Source: Alkalicella caledoniensis (lineage in GTDB: Bacteria > Bacillota > Proteinivoracia > Proteinivoracales > Proteinivoracaceae). From it: a DNA stretch of 64,000 bases. Location of the stretch: contig NZ_CP058559.1 of the NCBI RefSeq assembly GCF_014467015.1, positions 2,790,001 to 2,854,000 of the forward strand, in the 5' to 3' direction. The translations under genes were made by a program, and so were the position numbers. The notes beneath the pieces were generated by a model that worked only from the letters and a program-made list of their open reading frames with translations, made no database searches and had not been told where the DNA came from. The stretch's first letter is position 1; each line of letters begins with the position of its first letter. Below, piece after piece: positions 15,936-24,701 of the stretch.

Positions 15936-16628
15936 TTATACCCCTCGAGCCCGTTGATAATTATAAATAATAGAATTGATTATAAACGAAATAAGTAGTA
16001 GAACTAACCCCAAAGCTATAGCAGTCTCATAGTCACCCATACTCCTCAACATTGCAATAGATGTTGTCATAACCCTCGTGTGGCCCCTTATATTACCACC
16101 TACGATCATAACTGCGCCAACTTCAGATATGGCTCTTCCATATCCCGTGGTAACTGCAACCAGGATATTACTCCTAAGCTCGTTAAGAAGTAAAACCAAT
16201 GTTTGTAGCTTATTGGCACCTAAAGTGAAGGCCATATTCCTGATATTACTACCCTTTTCAACAACATTATTAAATACTAAACCCACTACAATGGGAGTTA
16301 CCAGCACAACCTGGGCTATTACCATGGCAGGGGGAGTATAGGTCAAGCCCAAAAAGCCAAGGGGGCCTTTCCTTGCAATAACCAGAAACACCGCCAAACC
16401 TACAATAACAGGGGGAGTACTCATTAGGGAATAAATAATCCTAATGAGTACTTTTTTACCCCGGAAATCCTTAAGTCCTAGGAAAATTCCCAACGGAACA
16501 CCCATAATTGTGGAAATAACTGTAGATGATAATGAGACATACAAAGAAAGAAGTATTATCTCGTAGACTCCCTTATCAAATTCAAAGATTAGCTGAAAAG
16601 CTCGTACGAAGCTATTTATTATTTCCAC
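15936..16628 (-). CDS. tupB: Tungstate ABC transporter, permease
   Basis: A 230-residue inner-membrane permease with about five to six membrane segments. The cytoplasmic EAA-type loop reads GRAISEVGAVMIVGGN (~residue 165), typical of TupB/CysT-like permeases. It lies between tupA and tupC with gaps of 17 and 3 bp, so one transcript is likely. Confidence 0.88.
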   Translation of the reverse strand: MEIINSFVRAFQLIFEFDKGVYEIILLSLYVSLSSTVISTIMGVPLGIFLGLKDFRGKKVLIRIIYSLMSTPPVIVGLAVFLVIARKGPLGFLGLTYTPPAMVIAQVVLVTPIVVGLVFNNVVEKGSNIRNMAFTLGANKLQTLVLLLNELRSNILVAVTTGYGRAISEVGAVMIVGGNIRGHTRVMTTSIAMLRSMGDYETAIALGLVLLLISFIINSIIYNYQRARGV

Positions 16629-16645
16629 TTATATCACTTCCGATC

Positions 16646-17479
16646 TTATTTTGCATTAGGTATGAATAAAGAATCTCCGAATTCCTCCACACCAAACTCT
16701 TTGATAAGCTCTTGCCCCTTTTCAGATAACATCCACTCAATAAACTTAATTGCACCTTCATTGTTTATCTTATCATTTTTATCTGGGTTAACAGCGATAA
16801 TACCATACTGGTTAAACATCTTCGTGTCTCCCTCAGTTATTATAACAGAATCAAGGTTTCCCACCATAGAAAGATAAGTTGCTCTATCAGTAAGTGTATA
16901 GCCCTGTAACTCTTCAGCCATAAGGATTGTTTCACCCATACCAGCACCAACTGACTTATACCATTCTCCTTCAGGTTCAAGCCCTAGTTCTGCCCAAAGT
17001 TCTAACTCTTTTTTATGAGTACCAGATTCATCACCCCTAGAGATAAAAGCTCCCTCACCGGAGTTTTTTATGATTTCTAAAGCTTTAACAATATCATTAC
17101 CTGCTAGACCCTTTACATTTAGTGGGTCACTATCTGGACCGATAAGAACAAAATCATTATACATAACATCAAATCTCTCAACACCGTGTCCTGCAGCAAC
17201 AAAAGCCTCCTCGGATGCTTTTGCATGGGCTAATAAAACATCGGCTTCTCCGTCTTCTCCAAGCTTAATGGCCTGACCAGTACCTACTGCGATAACCTTC
17301 ACTTCAATACCAGTGTCCTCTTGAAAAATAGGAAGTAGGAAGTCTAGCAAACCACTATTTTCTGTGCTAGTGGTTGTGGCTAAAATAATGCTACTCTCCT
17401 CAGACGAACCTGTCCCACAGCCAACAAGGAAAAATACTACTAACAACATGATTGAGAAAAACTTAACAAACCTTGACAT
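16646..17479 (-). CDS. tupA: Tungstate-binding lipoprotein TupA
   Basis: A 277-residue solute-binding lipoprotein. The signal peptide ends in the lipobox FLVGC (Cys ~21). The mature part begins ILATTTSTENSGLLDFLL, the TTTS oxyanion-binding signature of TupA proteins, and later has SRGDESGTHKKELELW, also typical. It captures tungstate (possibly molybdate) outside the membrane for TupBC. It is the first gene behind a Moco/Tuco-type riboswitch and a good promoter, which supports tungsten use. Confidence 0.92.
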   Translation of the reverse strand: MSRFVKFFSIMLLVVFFLVGCGTGSSEESSIILATTTSTENSGLLDFLLPIFQEDTGIEVKVIAVGTGQAIKLGEDGEADVLLAHAKASEEAFVAAGHGVERFDVMYNDFVLIGPDSDPLNVKGLAGNDIVKALEIIKNSGEGAFISRGDESGTHKKELELWAELGLEPEGEWYKSVGAGMGETILMAEELQGYTLTDRATYLSMVGNLDSVIITEGDTKMFNQYGIIAVNPDKNDKINNEGAIKFIEWMLSEKGQELIKEFGVEEFGDSLFIPNAK

Positions 17480-17540
17480 AAAATAAATCCCCTCTCTCGT
17501 ATGTATTAAATTTACCTAATTAAAACCAAAAAGAGGAATA

Positions 17541-17569
17541 AAAAAGCATCTTCATAAGAAGATGCTAAA
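17541..17569 (-). terminator. Terminator of the Moco/Tuco-type riboswitch
   Basis: On the minus strand AGCATCTTC / GAAGATGCT with loop TTAT, followed by six T, about 65 bp before tupA. Confidence 0.85.
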
Positions 17570-17572
17570 AGG

Positions 17573-17688
17573 CTAAGCCTTAACAAGCACTCCTTTCCAC
17601 ACTGGGAGGCACCACCGTTTCCAGTGACACCCTGGTCTTAGATCCATGGAATTCTTTAGGAAAAAAGACTCGGAGTTTCAATTAGGTT
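17573..17688 (-). promoter_or_regulatory. Moco/Tuco-type riboswitch ahead of tupABC
   Basis: On the minus strand the leader contains ACTCCGAGTC, a pairing region, ACCAGGGTGTCACTGG, and the 3' conserved segment GGTGCCTCCCAGTGTGGAAA-GGAGTGC. This matches the Moco RNA motif ending (GCCTCCC..GGAAAGG). A terminator follows. Known members sense molybdenum or tungsten cofactor; control of a tungstate transporter here suggests the tungsten form. Confidence 0.85.
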
Positions 17689-17695
17689 TGTTTTC

Positions 17696-17724
17696 AGTAT
17701 ATTTGGAAATTGCCACTGTGTCAA
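17696..17724 (-). promoter_or_regulatory. Promoter of the tup operon
   Basis: On the minus strand TTGACA (17719-17724), 17 bp, TATACT (17696-17701). Transcription would start at the 5' end of the riboswitch. Confidence 0.8.
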
Positions 17725-17884
17725 GATGCAAAAATAAATAACAAAAGACAAAACATTTTGAAGCTCCAAGCTCATTTAAAGAACAAATGTTTTGTGGTAT
17801 AATACTTTAAGAAAAGAACAATACAAGTTGATGAATTAAGTGGGATTTTAAACTTAATACGGTTTAAAAGGAGTGGAATAATAA

Positions 17885-19201
17885 ATGGACTTATTCAGTA
17901 TGGCAAACCAGGACAAAGGGCAACCCTTAGCCGCAAAGTTTCGCCCAAAAACCTTAGATGACTTTATGGGTCAAAAACACATAGTAGGAGAGGGAAGCCT
18001 ACTCAGACGAGCTATCGTAGCTGACAAAATATCATCCATGATTTTTTATGGTCCTCCAGGCACAGGCAAAACAACCCTTGCCACTATTATAGCAAATACA
18101 ACAAACTGTGATTTTAAAAAAATAAATGCAGTAACAGCTGGTATATCTGATATACGTGAAGTTATAAAAGATGCAAAGAACACCAAAGATATGTACTTAA
18201 AAAGAACCATACTATTTATAGATGAAATACATAGATTCAACAAAAGCCAGCAAGATGCACTACTGCCAGCGGTGGAGGACGGAACTATTATCCTTATAGG
18301 TGCCACAACAGAAAACCCATATTTTGAAGTTAACTCTGCGTTGATATCCCGTTCTACCATATTCCAACTCCAACACCTAAAAGAAGAGGACCTCGAAGAA
18401 CTCATCAGTAAAGTTTTAATGGACAAAGAAAAGGGTCTAGGGAATCTAAACATAGAAATAACACAAGAAGCAGTTAAACACTTAGTTTTCGTTTCCGGTG
18501 GTGATGCCAGAGTATTACTCAATGGCCTTGAACTTGCAGTACTAACAACTCCCCCCAACGAAAAAGGGGCTATTAATATATCCCTACAAGAAATAGAACA
18601 ATCTGTACAAAAGAAAGGATTTCTATATGACAAAAATGGTGACAATCACTATGACACCATTTCAGCCATGATTAAATCCATAAGGGGTTCAGACCCTGAT
18701 GCTGCACTCTACTGGCTAGCTCGCCTTTTAGATTCAGGAGAAGATCCGAAATTTATAGCAAGAAGGCTTGTGATCTCAGCCTCAGAAGATATAGGCAATG
18801 CAGATCCCAACGGATTAAACGTGGCCGTTTCTGCTTTCCAAGCTGTAAACCTTATTGGAATGCCAGAGGGAAGACTTATCCTGGCTCAATGTGCAACATA
18901 TCTCGCGTCAGCACCAAAAAGCAATAGTAGCTATGTGGGTATAGCTGAGGCACAAAAAGATGTGACAACTAAGAAATTCCCAGGAGTACCTATACATCTA
19001 AAAGATGCACATTATAAAGGAGCTTCAAAACTAGGACATGGGGTAGAATACAAATACCCCCATTCATACCCAGGAAACTACACTCCACAACAATACCTCC
19101 CTGAAGGGCTAGAAGGCCAACGCTACTATAGACCAACAGAAAACGGCTACGAGAAAAACATAAAAGAATACATTAAAAAGACTAAAGGGACTTGGGAGTA
19201 A
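17885..19201 (+). CDS. rarA: Replication-associated recombination protein RarA (MgsA)
   Basis: A 438-residue AAA+ ATPase that acts at stalled replication forks with SSB and RecA in known bacteria. Walker A is GPPGTGKTTLA (~residue 56), Walker B LFIDEIHRFNKSQQDALLPAVE (in outline, ~109), and sensor 1 is GATTENP. A C-terminal tetramerisation domain (AAA_assoc_2/MgsA_C) ends with YPHSYPGNY. Length is typical. GGAGTGG lies ahead of the ATG and a possible -10 TATAAT is at 17798-17803. It ends one base before the convergent CPBP gene. Confidence 0.95.
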   Translation: MDLFSMANQDKGQPLAAKFRPKTLDDFMGQKHIVGEGSLLRRAIVADKISSMIFYGPPGTGKTTLATIIANTTNCDFKKINAVTAGISDIREVIKDAKNTKDMYLKRTILFIDEIHRFNKSQQDALLPAVEDGTIILIGATTENPYFEVNSALISRSTIFQLQHLKEEDLEELISKVLMDKEKGLGNLNIEITQEAVKHLVFVSGGDARVLLNGLELAVLTTPPNEKGAINISLQEIEQSVQKKGFLYDKNGDNHYDTISAMIKSIRGSDPDAALYWLARLLDSGEDPKFIARRLVISASEDIGNADPNGLNVAVSAFQAVNLIGMPEGRLILAQCATYLASAPKSNSSYVGIAEAQKDVTTKKFPGVPIHLKDAHYKGASKLGHGVEYKYPHSYPGNYTPQQYLPEGLEGQRYYRPTENGYEKNIKEYIKKTKGTWE

Positions 19202-20068
19202 TCAAAGGTTAACCGATGAAGTAATTTTTTTAAGAAACAAAAACCCCAACCCAATAATAAAAGTGACAATTAGGCCACCTTCAGGACCAAAGGCTCCTCC
19301 ACTTAGTATGTCATGTTTTACTACTTGGGAAGATATGATGCTTGAAGTGTCTAACCCACTTACAGGGAGCCCCAGGATATTGCCTTGGAAATAATTCCAG
19401 GTTATGTGATAACCAATTGGCATCCATAAACTTTTAGTTTTAATAAACATCTGGGCAAACAAAATACCTACAAATCCAATATTAATAAGCCCTAAGGTTG
19501 TCAGATTGGGGTTGCCTATATGGGCCAAGGAGAAAAGCACAGAAGAAAAAAATACTGTTGCCCAGGGTTTTTTAAATATATCAATCACATGCATAATATA
19601 TCCTCTAAATAATACCTCTTCACTAAAGCCAACCACAAGAAAAAGTATAAGTCCTACTAACAAGTCATTGCTATTTTTGAAACTTACTTCAATTACTTCG
19701 ATATGACCAGACAACAGAAGAACAAAATAAACTGAGCTAATTGATACAGCACCGAAAACTAAACCAATTGCCATTTGGGAAAGACTATTTTTAGACCTAT
19801 GTAAACCTATATCTCTAAAAGGCCTTCTGAAAAAGATTTTAAATGCAAACAAGGAACCTAACAAAAAGCCAGTTTGACTTATGATAGCCATGAAAAAATA
19901 ATTGGCCTGGAAATCCACAACAGAATAACCAAATACCAATAAAGATAGAGAAATAACTAAAGAAATCAAATTAGTAGCTACCAGTGCAAAAATAACCACA
20001 AGCACAATGGCAAGTATTACCTTCCATCCCGGCAGTAACTCCCCAAGGCGATTTTTAAATAATCCCAT
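19202..20068 (-). CDS. CPBP family intramembrane metalloprotease
   Basis: A 288-residue membrane protein with about eight hydrophobic segments. The CPBP (Abi/CAAX-protease-like) signature EEVLFRGY is near residue 163, followed by a second motif with His (FSLAHIGNP, ~205) and a third (GYHITWN, ~245). Such proteins cleave prenylated or other membrane substrates, or act in bacteriocin self-immunity; the substrate here is unknown. ATG 20068 is preceded by AAGGGAGG; a longer frame from 20122 lacks a ribosome binding site. Its stop codon abuts the rarA stop on the other strand. Confidence 0.85.
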   Translation of the reverse strand: MGLFKNRLGELLPGWKVILAIVLVVIFALVATNLISLVISLSLLVFGYSVVDFQANYFFMAIISQTGFLLGSLFAFKIFFRRPFRDIGLHRSKNSLSQMAIGLVFGAVSISSVYFVLLLSGHIEVIEVSFKNSNDLLVGLILFLVVGFSEEVLFRGYIMHVIDIFKKPWATVFFSSVLFSLAHIGNPNLTTLGLINIGFVGILFAQMFIKTKSLWMPIGYHITWNYFQGNILGLPVSGLDTSSIISSQVVKHDILSGGAFGPEGGLIVTFIIGLGFLFLKKITSSVNL

Positions 20069-20247
20069 GTACTTAACCTCCCTTAAAAGACTATATAACA
20101 ATATTATCACATAAAAGCTCAATTAAGAACTTCAAAAGGGAATAGTGGTTAAATGGCATTTGTTTACTAAAAGTTTATAAATATAAAACAGGAATAATAA
20201 GTACACTAATAGAAATGTAATAAGATATGTTAAAGGAGGAGAAAACA

Positions 20248-21099
20248 ATGGGGAAAATTAAAATATTCACCGACAGTACCAGCGATTTGTCCAAAGAGAT
20301 TATTGAAAAAAACAATATATCAATTGTCCCCTTGGGTGTAATATTTGGAGATGATCTTTACAAAGACGGTGAAAATATAACAACTGTTGAACTATATAAA
20401 AAAGTTGGTGAGCTAAAACAGCTACCTAAAACAAATGCACCAGCCCCAGGAGATTTCCATAAAGCTTTTGAGCCCTTTGTAAATGACGGATATGATATAG
20501 TTTATATATCCTTATCTTCCCATCTCTCTGCCACATACCAAAATGCTCTACTTGCGAAAGATATGTTCCCCCAAGGAAGGATAAATGTTGTGGATTCTGG
20601 CAACCTATCTACTGGGATAGGTATACTAGTTTTAAAAGCAGTAGGGTTTGCAAATCAAGGCTTGTCTGCATTAGAAATAGTAGATAAGATAACTGCACTG
20701 GTACCGAAAGTGAGAACGGAGTTTGTTATTGACACATTAGAGTATTTGCACAAAGGTGGGAGATGTAGCACAGTTCAAAAATTTGCAGGTGGTTTATTAA
20801 AAATTCAGCCTGCTGTAAAAGTAGTTGAAGGAAAAATGCAGCCTTCCCAAAAATTTAGAGGCAAAAGAGTAAAAGCATTAAACGGAATTATATCTACCAT
20901 TTTAAAAGATAAAGGGAATTTGGATTTGGATTATGTACTAATACCTCAATCCTTAGCCAAAGAGGGGGCACAGTATGTAGTTGAAAAAATACAACAAGAA
21001 TTACCTGAGATAAAACAAATTATAACAACAGAAGCAGGTTGCGTAATCTCCAGTCACTGCGGCCCTAATACAGTTGGGCTATCGTACATAGTGAAATAG
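20248..21099 (+). CDS. DegV family fatty-acid-binding protein
   Basis: A 283-residue cytoplasmic DegV/FakB-type protein. Known family members bind a fatty acid for phosphorylation by FakA. The N-terminus IFTDSTSDLSKE and the sequence TNAPAPGDF (position of the usual TSQPSP loop) fit the family, as does EYLHKGGRCS near residue 170. The first ATG at 20227 is too early; AAGGAGG (20233-20239) places the start at 20248. No fakA-like kinase is in the window. Confidence 0.88.
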   Translation: MGKIKIFTDSTSDLSKEIIEKNNISIVPLGVIFGDDLYKDGENITTVELYKKVGELKQLPKTNAPAPGDFHKAFEPFVNDGYDIVYISLSSHLSATYQNALLAKDMFPQGRINVVDSGNLSTGIGILVLKAVGFANQGLSALEIVDKITALVPKVRTEFVIDTLEYLHKGGRCSTVQKFAGGLLKIQPAVKVVEGKMQPSQKFRGKRVKALNGIISTILKDKGNLDLDYVLIPQSLAKEGAQYVVEKIQQELPEIKQIITTEAGCVISSHCGPNTVGLSYIVK

Positions 21100-21210
21100 T
21101 TAGTCTTGTGTTTAACTAAATTTTATTGACTTGATTTGATAAATTTAACAATATAATATCTTCTTTTTTTGCTAACAATATACTTAGACAGGCAAAACGG
21201 AGGTGATACT

Positions 21211-21312
21211 ATGCTTTGTCCATCATGTAACTGTAAAAACGACAAGGAAAGCAAAGTATGTTCTAACTGTAACTGTAATTTAAGTACTAAGAAAAACAAA
21301 AAAGACTGTTAG
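21211..21312 (+). CDS. 33-residue zinc-ribbon microprotein
   Basis: A short gene with a strong ribosome binding site (CGGAGGTGAT, 21199-21208) and an intrinsic terminator just after it. The product, beginning MLCPSCNC, has six Cys in three CxxC/CxC groups (CPSCNC, CSNCNC) plus a C-terminal Cys, and a Lys-rich tail. This fits a single zinc ribbon. The coding case rests on the RBS, Cys spacing and independent terminator; function is unknown. Confidence 0.65.
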   Translation: MLCPSCNCKNDKESKVCSNCNCNLSTKKNKKDC

Positions 21313-21330
21313 TTACTCTCCAAGTTTGTC

Positions 21331-21362
21331 TAAAGACCTCTTTTTTAGAGGTCTTTTTTTCG
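21331..21362 (+). terminator. Intrinsic terminator
   Basis: AAAGACCTC / GAGGTCTTT with loop TTTTTTA, followed by a T run. Confidence 0.85.
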
Positions 21363-21580
21363 TGTTTTTCCTCGCGGCTTTAATGGGAAAAACTATCTTA
21401 TTGTAATATTAGTGAAGGGTTATTAAACATATTAATAAAAATATTAATAATTTCTTCCATAATAATTAAATAGTTTAATAAAAAGGGTTGCAATTATAAT
21501 AATAATGAGTATAATTAAATTAAAGATTAACTATATTAATGTTTAAATTAAAATTATAAATTAAAAGGGGGCGACATTTT

Positions 21581-22861
21581 ATGAATGTTGCAGAGGTTGA
21601 TAACGTAATCGTTGATACAACAAAAAAAGAGAAGCTATGGAATAAAAACTTTTTTTTACTATGGCAAGGTCAACTGGTGTCATCACTAGGAGATCAGGCT
21701 TACTCCTTAGCCCTAGGATTTTGGATACTTGCAATGACCGGTTCAACGGCAATAATGGGAACACTGATGGCTTCTTCCACCATTCCTAGAGTAATAATAT
21801 CGCCCTTTTCTGGAGTGATAGTTGATAGATTAGACAGAAAGAAAATGCTTATTTGGACTGACTTTATAAGGGGAGTACTTGTCACAACTGTAGCAGTAGG
21901 TGCATATAGAGGATGGTTAGAAATATGGATGGTTTTTGTGACAGGTATTATCCTAGGACTATGCGCCGCTTTTTTCGGTCCAGCAGCCACTTCTTCTATA
22001 CCAGACTTAGTGCCAAAAAGCAAATTAGTACCTGCCAACTCATTTTTTCAGATGATCTACTCAACTACTCAAATGTTAGGGAACATGATAGGTGGTATAG
22101 TATATGCAATGGTAGGAGCACCTTTTCTTTTCTTATTCAATGGACTTTCTTACCTTTTTTCAGCCGGTACAGAAACTTTTATAGATATACCAAAAGTAGA
22201 AAGAAAGGATGCAAAGATAACCTTTATACAAGATTTTAAAGCTGGCCTAAACTTTGTTTGGAAGTTTACAAGTCTGAGAAATCTGTTTTTAACCGCCGCA
22301 GTAAGCAATTTCTTTGGATCAATGTCCTTTGTACTTATGATTCCTTTATTCACATTAGTAAGAGGTTTTGATTCAGCACAATATGGTTTTGCCATGGCAG
22401 CTATGGGGTTAGGGATGCTAACGGGGATGACATATACCTCCATTATGAAAATACCCCCCTCACAAAGGTACAGATACTTCTGTATAGGTGGATTACTATC
22501 CACCACAAGTTTTATGATATTCCCCTTTATGACTAACATAGCAGTAATCTCCTTTATTTTATTCGTCGCTGGAGTGGGTAACGCCCTGATAAATATATTT
22601 ATCGGATCCATCGTCCAAATGACTACACCTGTGGAAATGAGAGGAAAAGTATTTGGCCTACTTTCCACACTATCACAAGGACTAACCCCCATAGCCATGG
22701 CACTAGGTGGTATACTAGGAGGAATACTGCCCATACAGCTTGTACTAGTAGGATGTATGACATTTAGCGCCATGTGTTTCATGCCAGTAGTACTATCACC
22801 TAATTTTAAAGCATTCATGAACTTTAACCCCGAACAACATACATTAAAAGATGTCATGTAA
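21581..22861 (+). CDS. MFS transporter, MefA-like efflux type
   Basis: A 426-residue permease with about twelve membrane segments. The N-terminal segment NFFLLWQGQLVSSLGDQAYSLAL (first TM) and the loop VDRLDRKKMLIWTDFIRG (motif A, ~residue 85) are typical of the macrolide-efflux-like MFS_3 group. The substrate is unknown; family members export drugs. AAAGGGGG precedes the ATG. The 200 bp upstream is very AT-rich without a clear leader peptide. A terminator follows directly. Confidence 0.85.
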   Translation: MNVAEVDNVIVDTTKKEKLWNKNFFLLWQGQLVSSLGDQAYSLALGFWILAMTGSTAIMGTLMASSTIPRVIISPFSGVIVDRLDRKKMLIWTDFIRGVLVTTVAVGAYRGWLEIWMVFVTGIILGLCAAFFGPAATSSIPDLVPKSKLVPANSFFQMIYSTTQMLGNMIGGIVYAMVGAPFLFLFNGLSYLFSAGTETFIDIPKVERKDAKITFIQDFKAGLNFVWKFTSLRNLFLTAAVSNFFGSMSFVLMIPLFTLVRGFDSAQYGFAMAAMGLGMLTGMTYTSIMKIPPSQRYRYFCIGGLLSTTSFMIFPFMTNIAVISFILFVAGVGNALINIFIGSIVQMTTPVEMRGKVFGLLSTLSQGLTPIAMALGGILGGILPIQLVLVGCMTFSAMCFMPVVLSPNFKAFMNFNPEQHTLKDVM

Positions 22862-22862
22862 A

Positions 22863-22898
22863 CAAAAGCGAGCCAATAAGCAAGGCTCGCTTTTGTTT
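22863..22898 (+). terminator. Intrinsic terminator
   Basis: AAAAGCGAGCC / GGCTCGCTTTT with loop AATAAGCAA. Confidence 0.8.
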
Positions 22899-22999
22899 AT
22901 CTAAAAATCAACAACATTATAAAAATCTATAAAAAGTTAAAAATCGTAGTGGATTTGGTTTTTATGTTATAATTCAATTAGCAATAGGAGGTGCTTACT

Positions 23000-23797
23000 G
23001 TGATACACCTTACAAAAATAACTATTAGAGAGTCCAAAGAAGATAAATATCCCTTCAATATACCCTTGGTAAAAAACATTAGAGAAATGGATTTTATAAG
23101 CCCTGTTACAATATTAGTTGGTGAAAATGGTACAGGTAAGTCAACTTTTCTAGAAAGTTTAGCAGTTGCAGTTGGCTCTGTAACTGTTGGTAGTGAAAGT
23201 ATTATGACAGATACGACCCTGAGTCATGCTAGGGAGCTAAGTGATTATATCTCTCTTAGCTGGAAGGTAAAAACTAGAAAAGGTTTCTTTCTTAGGGCTG
23301 AAGATTTTTTCAACTTTGCAAATAAAATGGCACAAATGGCACAAGAATTAAAAGATGATCTTAAAAAACTAGAATTAGAATATAAGGGAAGAACAGCCCA
23401 TGCATTAAAACTAGCCCAAATGCCCTATGTAGGATCATTACAGGGTATAAAGCAAAGTTATGGGGAAGGACTCAATGTTAGGTCACATGGCGAAAGTTTC
23501 ATGGATCTTTTTCAGTCTAGATTAGCGCCAGGTGGTTTATACATACTAGACGAGCCAGAAACACCCCTATCACCAACAAGACAGTTAGCTTTTATTTCAC
23601 TAATAAAAGAGATGGTTCAAAAGAACTGTCAGTTTATAATAGCAACACACTCTCCAATACTTATGGCTTATCCAAATGCCACAATTTATAACCTAGACCA
23701 GTTTCCACTGAAGAAAACCAATTTTCAAGACTTAGAACATGTGAAGCTAACTAAAGATTTCCTAAATAACCCTGAGCTATTTCTTAGGCATCTGTAA
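23000..23797 (+). CDS. Stand-alone ABC-type ATPase (COG3910-like)
   Basis: A 265-residue predicted soluble ATPase with Walker A GENGTGKSTF (~residue 39), a signature-like SHGESFMDLF (~165) and Walker B GLYILDEPETPLSP (~183), with HSP as the switch His (~220). It has no membrane domain. Similar proteins are annotated only as predicted ATPases. AGGAGGTG (22986-22992) favours the GTG at 23000; an in-frame GTG at 22991 overlaps the RBS. An unknown 239-residue gene follows 63 bp later and may be functionally linked. No nuclease or other defence partner is visible. Confidence 0.8.
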   Translation: MIHLTKITIRESKEDKYPFNIPLVKNIREMDFISPVTILVGENGTGKSTFLESLAVAVGSVTVGSESIMTDTTLSHARELSDYISLSWKVKTRKGFFLRAEDFFNFANKMAQMAQELKDDLKKLELEYKGRTAHALKLAQMPYVGSLQGIKQSYGEGLNVRSHGESFMDLFQSRLAPGGLYILDEPETPLSPTRQLAFISLIKEMVQKNCQFIIATHSPILMAYPNATIYNLDQFPLKKTNFQDLEHVKLTKDFLNNPELFLRHL

Positions 23798-23860
23798 AAA
23801 GGGAATTTTTCTCGTTGAGGCGAATAATATAACATAGTATAAACAAGTGGAGGTGGTTTT

Positions 23861-24580
23861 ATGTCAGTAATAGAAATGGATAAATACAGAAATAAAGGTA
23901 AAAAATACACCCTGTCAACCTACGACAGTTACTATGAATGTACATTTATGAAAGACTACCAACACAAATACTCCCAAAGTCAAATACAAGGGATAGAAAT
24001 TGGGGGAGTGTATGCAATTATTTTGAAGACCAACAAGGGCAAATACTATTTTGCCGCCATCCACTTTTTCAAAGGAGACTTCACATTACCTGAATCCCTT
24101 GATTGGCTAGATAAATACGGCATAATTTTAATGGAAGAGGGTAAGGAGCAGCAAACCATCAAAAACTGTGAGCGTGTAATAGATATCGTACCATTTAAGA
24201 AAAACCACCTAATCTTATATAAAAAAGGAACAGAAACTTTAAAATTAGATTATACAGAACTAAATCAGGGTCAACAAAGTGACAAATTTGACAGGAAAAC
24301 AAAGATAGTACTTGTACTTAATGGAGAAAAACTTGATTATATCCCACGAATTAACTTCAACAAACAAAGGGATGTGGTGGTTTGCAACGGGAACTGCGTA
24401 GTAGCAGACTATATAGACGAATATAACGGGAACATCGGCTTTTTCCAAGACACAAATCCTACCCTACCCATATCCTTTATATTTACTGAGAAAACCACAG
24501 TTTATATCGATATAGTTGAAAAAGAAAAAAGTAAAATCTACATTGTTGAATATGACTACGAGATCTTTATAGACGACTAA
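23861..24580 (+). CDS. Hypothetical protein, no recognised family
   Basis: A 239-residue soluble protein, rich in beta-forming and charged residues, with many Tyr and Lys and an acidic C-terminus (YEIFIDD). No signal peptide, membrane segment or catalytic motif is evident. It has a good ribosome binding site (GGAGGTGG). It follows the stand-alone ATPase, and the 63-bp gap has no obvious terminator, so co-transcription is possible. Confidence 0.65.
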   Translation: MSVIEMDKYRNKGKKYTLSTYDSYYECTFMKDYQHKYSQSQIQGIEIGGVYAIILKTNKGKYYFAAIHFFKGDFTLPESLDWLDKYGIILMEEGKEQQTIKNCERVIDIVPFKKNHLILYKKGTETLKLDYTELNQGQQSDKFDRKTKIVLVLNGEKLDYIPRINFNKQRDVVVCNGNCVVADYIDEYNGNIGFFQDTNPTLPISFIFTEKTTVYIDIVEKEKSKIYIVEYDYEIFIDD

Positions 24581-24701
24581 AGTCACTATGACCAAAGCCT
24601 CCCTGTACGCATATACTAAAACAGTCTAAAATTAAACAAGACATTCATATAAGGGCTGAGGAATAAACATTTGTCAACGGCCCACATCAAGGAGGCAAAA
24701 A

